The position numbers were made by a program, and so were the translations under genes. Positions 60,265-64,000 of a stretch of DNA of 64,000 nt are shown piece after piece. Source of the DNA: UMGS1601 sp964617585 (GTDB taxonomy: Bacteria; Bacillota; Clostridia; Oscillospirales; Ruminococcaceae); the NCBI GenBank assembly GCA_964617585.1, contig CAZTXS010000004.1, forward strand, positions 37,907 through 101,906. Direction: 5' to 3'. A model generated the notes under the pieces. The model saw only the letters and a list, made by a program, of their open reading frames with translations. It ran no database searches and was not told where the DNA came from. Position 1 is the first letter of the stretch. Each line of letters begins with the position of its first letter.

Positions 60265-60840
60265 TTAGGCGACAGCTTCAAATTTGATTCCTCTGTCATT
60301 GCAGTATTTTTCCGCATAGGTGTTAGCTTTCCCGCAGATTTTAAAATCCTCGCTTGTTCCCGAAAAAGCCCATCCGCCTATTTTTTCAACCGTTTCGGGA
60401 ATATAAATCATAGTAAGACTGCTGCAATCATAAAAACACATATTCCCTATGTAGGTTACTCCGACGGGAATATACACTCTCTCAATATTGTTATCTGAGA
60501 TAAACGAAAACTTTTCGATTTCAGCTACCTTTATATCATTTATTTCATCGGGAACTGCTATCTCAGTCAAATCTCCGTGATAGGATTCTATTTTTATCTT
60601 GCCCTTGTTATCCTTGACGTTATCTGCATCGGACGTTTTAAAATACTTTGCAGACGTCGGCGAAACGTCAAAGGGACCGTACGGCTGATATATATCCTTG
60701 TATGCCCCCAGGATAATAAAATAAATCGACAATCCTATCATCAGAATCATAAATATAACAGCAGCCCAGCTTAAAAACATAGCAAAGCTTTTTTTAGGAA
60801 TAGGCTTATGCATAAATTCATAAAACTCGTTTTTAGTCAT
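60265..60840 (-). CDS. Membrane-anchored LRR_5 protein
   Basis: A 191-residue protein with a short cytoplasmic N-terminus, a membrane helix (~20-48) and an outside domain. Residues ~105-180 carry BspA-type leucine-rich repeats (VTYIGNMCFYDCSSLTMIYIP and EKIGGWAFSGTS). It is a short cousin of the giant adhesin at 40452-44867. Its role is unknown. GAGGGA precedes the ATG. It lies between fba and pfk. Confidence 0.85.
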   Translation of the reverse strand: MTKNEFYEFMHKPIPKKSFAMFLSWAAVIFMILMIGLSIYFIILGAYKDIYQPYGPFDVSPTSAKYFKTSDADNVKDNKGKIKIESYHGDLTEIAVPDEINDIKVAEIEKFSFISDNNIERVYIPVGVTYIGNMCFYDCSSLTMIYIPETVEKIGGWAFSGTSEDFKICGKANTYAEKYCNDRGIKFEAVA

Positions 60841-60905
60841 TTATTCATCCCTCTGAAATTTCTTTAACTCAGTTTGCAAAACCTCTATTGCCTCAGGCTA
60901 AACAG

Positions 60906-61988
60906 CTAGTCTCCGAATGAAATCCCGATGTCCTTAGCAGTCTTGACTAGCTGATCGTCAGCAGGAACAAACTTTGTTTTGCCTGCTATATCCTCCAGCT
61001 TGTTTTCGGTGACTATGTTGTTTTTCAATGCGACTGCAACCCCGTAGCTTTCCTTCTCTATAAGGTTTGCCGCATGACAGCCGAATTTTGTTGCAAGAAT
61101 CCTGTCGTATGCCGACGGACTTCCTCCCCTGAGCATATGTCCCGGAACGCAAACCCTTGTTTCAAATCCCGTTGTTTCCTCTATTTGTTTAGCTATGCGA
61201 TTAGTAGCCGTAGCTTCTCCTGCTTCGGCTCTTCTTTTCGCACGTTCTTTTTTCTTAAGCTTGGCTTCGTCTTTATCAAACGCGCCCTCTGCAACCGCTA
61301 AAATGGAAAATGCGCTTCCGTTCTCGGCACGTTTTTTAACCGCCCTGCAGATTTTATCTATATCATATGGGATTTCAGGAATAACTATTATGTCGGCTCC
61401 CCCTGCGATTCCCGAATACAGCGTAAGCCATCCGGCTTTATTCCCCATAATTTCAACTACGAGTATTCTTCCGTGAGAATTCGCAGTAGTGTGGAGTCTG
61501 TCTATAACGTCGGTTGCAATATCAACTGCAGAATGAAAGCCAAAGGTCACATCCGTTCCCCAGATGTCGTTATCAATAGTTTTCGGAAGTCCAATAACGT
61601 TCAGACCTTCTCCTGAAAGAAGATTAGCTGTTTTGTGAGTTCCGTTTCCGCCCAGCGTAAGCAGACAGTCAAGCTTCTGTTTTTTATAAGTTTGCTTCAT
61701 CGACTTGACCTTATTAACGTTATCCTCTTCGATAACCTGCATCATTTTATACGGCGTTCTTTTAGTTCCGAAAATAGTTCCGCCCTGGGTTAAAATACCC
61801 GAAAAATCAGATGGCGACATTAATTTGCACTGGTTATTTATCAGCCCGGAATATCCGTCGTGTATGCCGATAATTTCAACGCCGTCCGTTCCGAATTTCT
61901 GATAGCACGCTTTTGCCGCCCCGCGAATAGTCGCATTAAGCCCCGGACAATCACCTCCGCTTGTCAAAATCCCGATCCTTTTAACCAT
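60906..61988 (-). CDS. pfkA: 6-phosphofructokinase
   Basis: A 360-residue phosphofructokinase. It has GILTSGGDCPGLNATIRG, TQGGTIFGTKR, the PKTIDNDI active-site loop and the VCVPGHMLRGGSPSAYDR effector/substrate region. In place of the usual GGDGS or GGDGT it has GGNGT at residues 113-117, so the Mg-site Asp is Asn. This is known in some clostridial subfamilies, but the phosphoryl donor cannot be decided by eye. The ATG at 61988 has AGGAGA upstream; longer frames are spurious. It is near fba. Confidence 0.93.
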   Translation of the reverse strand: MVKRIGILTSGGDCPGLNATIRGAAKACYQKFGTDGVEIIGIHDGYSGLINNQCKLMSPSDFSGILTQGGTIFGTKRTPYKMMQVIEEDNVNKVKSMKQTYKKQKLDCLLTLGGNGTHKTANLLSGEGLNVIGLPKTIDNDIWGTDVTFGFHSAVDIATDVIDRLHTTANSHGRILVVEIMGNKAGWLTLYSGIAGGADIIVIPEIPYDIDKICRAVKKRAENGSAFSILAVAEGAFDKDEAKLKKKERAKRRAEAGEATATNRIAKQIEETTGFETRVCVPGHMLRGGSPSAYDRILATKFGCHAANLIEKESYGVAVALKNNIVTENKLEDIAGKTKFVPADDQLVKTAKDIGISFGD

Positions 61989-62088
61989 AATCCATCTCCT
62001 GTAGCTTTGTTTTGAACTTTCCTTAAAATCAGTATAACACATTATATATTATTTTGCAAAAAATATTTCATTAAGAAACAGCGCCCCG

Positions 62089-62180
62089 TATTCAATAAAG
62101 CCCGGGGCAATGACACTTATGATTTAAAGTATAAACAAAAACCCGCCTCAGAGGCGGGGGACATCTTGCCTTAGTTATAA
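62089..62180 (+). repeat. Structured interspersed repeat, copy 12 (decayed)
   Basis: A clear right end (ACCCGCCTCAGAGGCGGGGGACATCTTGCCTTAGTT, 62141-62176 in part) with a weak left-end match TTCAATAAAGCCC at 62089. The middle is lost. Confidence 0.7.
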
Positions 62181-62187
62181 AAGAAAA

Positions 62188-62305
62188 CTCCTATCTTGTT
62201 ACAGATAGGAGCCTGTGTTTGGTATAACCAAATCACAAAAAATTATAGGGGAGAAGTTTGAAAAAAATTTCAAACTATATATGAAGGCTTGGGGTAAAAG
62301 CCAAC
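62188..62305 (+). ncRNA. Cluster of four consecutive hairpins, possible small RNA or leader
   Basis: In order: CTCCTATCT-TGTTAC-AGATAGGAG (62188-62211), GTTTGG-N5-CCAAATC (~62218-62234), AGTTTGAAA-AAAA-TTTCAAACT (62255-62276) and GGCTT-N7-AAGCC (~62286-62303). It has no coding frame and matches no known RNA that I recognise. The remaining AT-rich stretch to 62390 holds nothing else recognised. No clear promoter was found, so expression is uncertain. Confidence 0.3.
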
Positions 62306-62390
62306 ATATCAATAATAAATTATTAATCATATGAATGATACACAAAATTTGTGTTCATATTGTGAAATTAATTTGTAATTTTTATAAAAT

Positions 62391-62527
62391 TTCAATAAGG
62401 ACTTGCCCGTCATTCAACGTGGCAAGGGTCGGCAGCGCCGACCGGCCGTTCAGTAGGGAATTGTATACCGCTACTGAACGGGTAATGGAACCCGCCGCCT
62501 ATAGAGGCGGAGGACATCTTACCTAAG
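62391..62527 (+). repeat. Structured interspersed repeat, copy 13 (first unit of diverged dimer)
   Basis: A 137-bp unit with changes such as GTCGGC-AGC-GCCGAC in hairpin 2 and GTATACCG in the central loop. It is joined directly to copy 14 at the same junction as in the dimer of copies 4 and 5. Confidence 0.9.
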
Positions 62528-62666
62528 TTCAATAAGGGCTTGCCCGTTATTCAACGTGGCAAGGGTCGGCATTGCCGACCGACCGTTCAGTAGGGGATTG
62601 TATCCGCTACTGAACGGGTAATGGAACCCGCCGCCTATAGAGGCGGGGGCATCTTGCCTAAGTTAT
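62528..62666 (+). repeat. Structured interspersed repeat, copy 14 (second unit of diverged dimer)
   Basis: The second unit, which differs from copy 13 at several positions (for example GTTATT for GTCATT and one C missing in the central loop). It ends about 65 nt before the rsmE start. Confidence 0.9.
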
Positions 62667-62730
62667 ATTCTTGATGAATTTTTTTATATATGATATACTT
62701 TCTATAAAAATATATAAAGGGGAAATCACA

Positions 62731-63465
62731 ATGCCAAGATTTTTTATAGAACATGAAAATATAAACGGCAATCAGATTTCCGTTATCGGAAAGGACGCTG
62801 TTCACATAGGCAGATCTCTTAGAATGAAGCTCGGAGAGGAGCTTATACTCTGCTGCGACAGAATTGATTACAAAACAAAAATTTTAAGCATTAGAGATAA
62901 CAAGGTAATTTGCGAAATTACAGATAAATCTCAGTCGCAGTCGGAGCCTAATATAAACCTCACCTTATTTCAGGCTATGCCTAAACTCGACAAGCTGGAA
63001 TTTATAACTCAGAAAGCCGTTGAGCTCGGCGTGTGCAAGATAGTTCCCGTTATAACCTCCCGATGTATTTCACGCCCCGATGAGAAAAGCTTCAAAAAGA
63101 AGAAAGAACGTCTTGAAAAAATTTCTCTCGAAGCCGCAAAACAATCGGGCAGAGGAATAATTCCCGAAATTTCTGATATAATAGATTTTAAAAGAGCTGT
63201 TTTAGAACTTTGCAAAAACGATTTCTCTTTTGTTTGCTATGAAAAAGGCGGAGTTCCGTTTTCGGACATTATAAACCGAACGAATCTTACAAATAAAAAC
63301 GCAGGACTTTTTATAGGAAGCGAGGGCGGCTTCAATATTGAAGAAATAAAGCTTTGCAAAGCTTCCGGCATAAAAACCGTAAGCCTTGGAAAACGTATTT
63401 TAAGATGTGAAACCGCTCCGATAAGCGCAGTAAGCATAATTATGTCGCTCAGCGGAAATATGTAG
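62731..63465 (+). CDS. rsmE: 16S rRNA (uracil1498-N3)-methyltransferase RsmE
   Basis: A 244-residue SPOUT methyltransferase. It begins PRFFIEHENINGNQISVIGKDAVHIGRSLRMK and has FQAMPKLDKLEFITQKAVELGV, EAAKQSGRGIIP, and the knot residues IGSEGGF with SLGKRILRCETAPI. It methylates U1498 in 16S rRNA. The ATG at 62731 has AAGGGG upstream; longer frames are not real. A diverged dimer of the structured repeat ends 65 nt before it. Confidence 0.96.
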   Translation: MPRFFIEHENINGNQISVIGKDAVHIGRSLRMKLGEELILCCDRIDYKTKILSIRDNKVICEITDKSQSQSEPNINLTLFQAMPKLDKLEFITQKAVELGVCKIVPVITSRCISRPDEKSFKKKKERLEKISLEAAKQSGRGIIPEISDIIDFKRAVLELCKNDFSFVCYEKGGVPFSDIINRTNLTNKNAGLFIGSEGGFNIEEIKLCKASGIKTVSLGKRILRCETAPISAVSIIMSLSGNM

Positions 63466-63519
63466 CGGACATAAAACCATGTTTTTTGCCTTTTTTTCTT
63501 AAAAAATTATCCAAACTGC

Positions 63520-63548
63520 TTGAAATAGCTGAACAAACATGATATAAT
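63520..63548 (+). promoter_or_regulatory. Promoter of the small acidic membrane protein
   Basis: TTGAAA (63520-63525), a 17-nt spacer and TATAAT (63543-63548) with an extended TG. A start near 63555 is expected. Confidence 0.75.
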
Positions 63549-63611
63549 CTTGATACAAATTATAAATACGAGATTGATTCCCGTATAAATTATATAAAGG
63601 AGTGTATAATA

Positions 63612-63872
63612 ATGGGTAAATTAAAGATTGTTGTAGGTATGGCCGCTGTTGCAGGCGCAATTGCCGCATTATTTGCTTTTAAGAAAAAAAAGGAAATGGA
63701 AGAATATGAATACGAAGACGAGTTCGACGAGTGCTTCTGCGATGAGTGTTGCTATCCTGATGAGGAATCTGCTGAAGAAGCTATAGACAATGCTAACGAA
63801 GCTGCTGAAAAGGAAGCGGAAGCTGACGACGCTGCCGCTGAGGAAGCAACAGAGGAGACTAAAGAGAACTAA
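63612..63872 (+). CDS. Small acidic single-pass membrane protein
   Basis: An 86-residue protein of no family that I recognise. It has a Lys-flanked N-terminal membrane helix (residues ~4-24), then a very acidic tail rich in Glu, Asp and Ala. In the middle of the tail there is a Cys group (ECFCDECCYPDEE). The layout suggests an N-terminal anchor with a soluble charged tail that may bind a metal. AAAGGAG, a consensus promoter and a terminator make it a convincing, probably well expressed gene. Confidence 0.8.
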   Translation: MGKLKIVVGMAAVAGAIAALFAFKKKKEMEEYEYEDEFDECFCDECCYPDEESAEEAIDNANEAAEKEAEADDAAAEEATEETKEN

Positions 63873-63901
63873 AAACGTTCTCATCAAAACTTAATAAAAA
63901 T

Positions 63902-63947
63902 AACCGACGGCGTTTAAACTTTTATAGGATAAAGCTGTCGGTTTTTT
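63902..63947 (+). terminator. Intrinsic terminator after the small acidic protein gene
   Basis: AACCGAC...GTCGGTT followed by TTTT. Repeat copy 15 begins within its T-tract. Confidence 0.75.
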
Positions 63948-64000
63948 CAATAAGGGCTTGCCCGTCATTCAATGCGGCAAGGGTCGGCAGTGCCGACCGG
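63946..64000 (+). repeat. Structured interspersed repeat, copy 15 (cut by window end)
   Basis: The first 55 bp of a copy, including CTTGCC/GGCAAG and GTCGGC-AGT-GCCGAC, running off the window. Confidence 0.88.

Noticed and set aside
62188..62305. tRNA or tmRNA gene
   Set aside because: No cloverleaf, anticodon arm or GTTCRANNC T-loop motif can be drawn; the hairpins lie side by side.

Overview
The window looks like chromosomal DNA of a Gram-positive Clostridia member, most likely an anaerobe of the Oscillospiraceae/Ruminococcus type. Supporting signs are the MurT/GatD lipid II amidation pair, FemX, RqcH, a clostridial FeoA-FeoA-FeoB set with its Cys-rich partner, a TrpXYZ-like ABC transporter, BspA-type leucine-rich repeat surface proteins with Lys-rich fibronectin III tails, strong AGGAGG ribosome sites and low-to-medium GC. 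The genus is an inference. No rRNA, tRNA, CRISPR array or prophage was recognised.

Layout. 1-4364 (minus): a type IV pilus assembly operon (PilC, PilM, PilN, PilO, a PilX-like protein, then a prepilin cut by the window edge). 4554-8078 (plus): an iron(II) uptake operon preceded by DtxR-box-like palindromes. 8340-20022 (minus): cell wall, DNA repair and RNA genes (gatD, murT, mpg, rqcH, polA, a TrmN6-like methylase, dus, a LUD protein, recG). 20595-25332 (plus): rsmI, a secreted beta-helix protein, rimI, tsaD. 25368-30496 (minus): a transglutaminase-like protein, a CorC-like protein, araD and araB. 30698-35476 (plus): a VanY-like lipoprotein, FemX, a DUF1858 protein, trmK, a Nif3-like protein and a DUF308 membrane protein. 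35760-36158: an IS3 relic. 36183-39083 (minus): a TrpXYZ-like ABC transporter. 39374: a lysophospholipase-like hydrolase. 40452-44867 (minus): a giant LRR adhesin divergent from a small XRE regulator. 45709-49504 (minus): galT and a calcium P-type ATPase. 49783-54543 (plus): PP2C phosphatase, amidohydrolase, Na/Ca exchanger and polyphosphate kinase. 54612-61988 (minus): an EF-G-like GTPase, a frameshifted YD-repeat surface protein, queT under a preQ1-I riboswitch, fba, a membrane LRR protein and pfk. 62731-63872 (plus): rsmE and a small acidic membrane protein.

Two features cut across this layout. First, a roughly 137-bp structured repeat occurs as 15 full or partial copies, twice as head-to-tail dimers. 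It often lies just upstream of a start codon (feoA, the ABC solute-binding gene, queT, dus, rsmI, rsmE). Its stems are kept while loops vary, and one copy shows a paired substitution. Second, six genes (the beta-helix gene, araB, trmK, the DUF308 gene, the Ca-ATPase and the PP2C gene) have a strong Shine-Dalgarno 27-32 nt from the start codon instead of the usual 6-10. In each a small hairpin fills the gap and would bring the effective distance back to about 8-14 nt; two of the leaders share the same 24-nt hairpin sequence. These two are the best candidates for undescribed biology.

Other points of note are a frameshift separating the signal peptide from the body of a surface protein, a structured ~230-nt leader on the LRR adhesin, a shared Lys-rich Fn3 tail on three secreted proteins, and a MITE-like element with 23-bp terminal inverted repeats.
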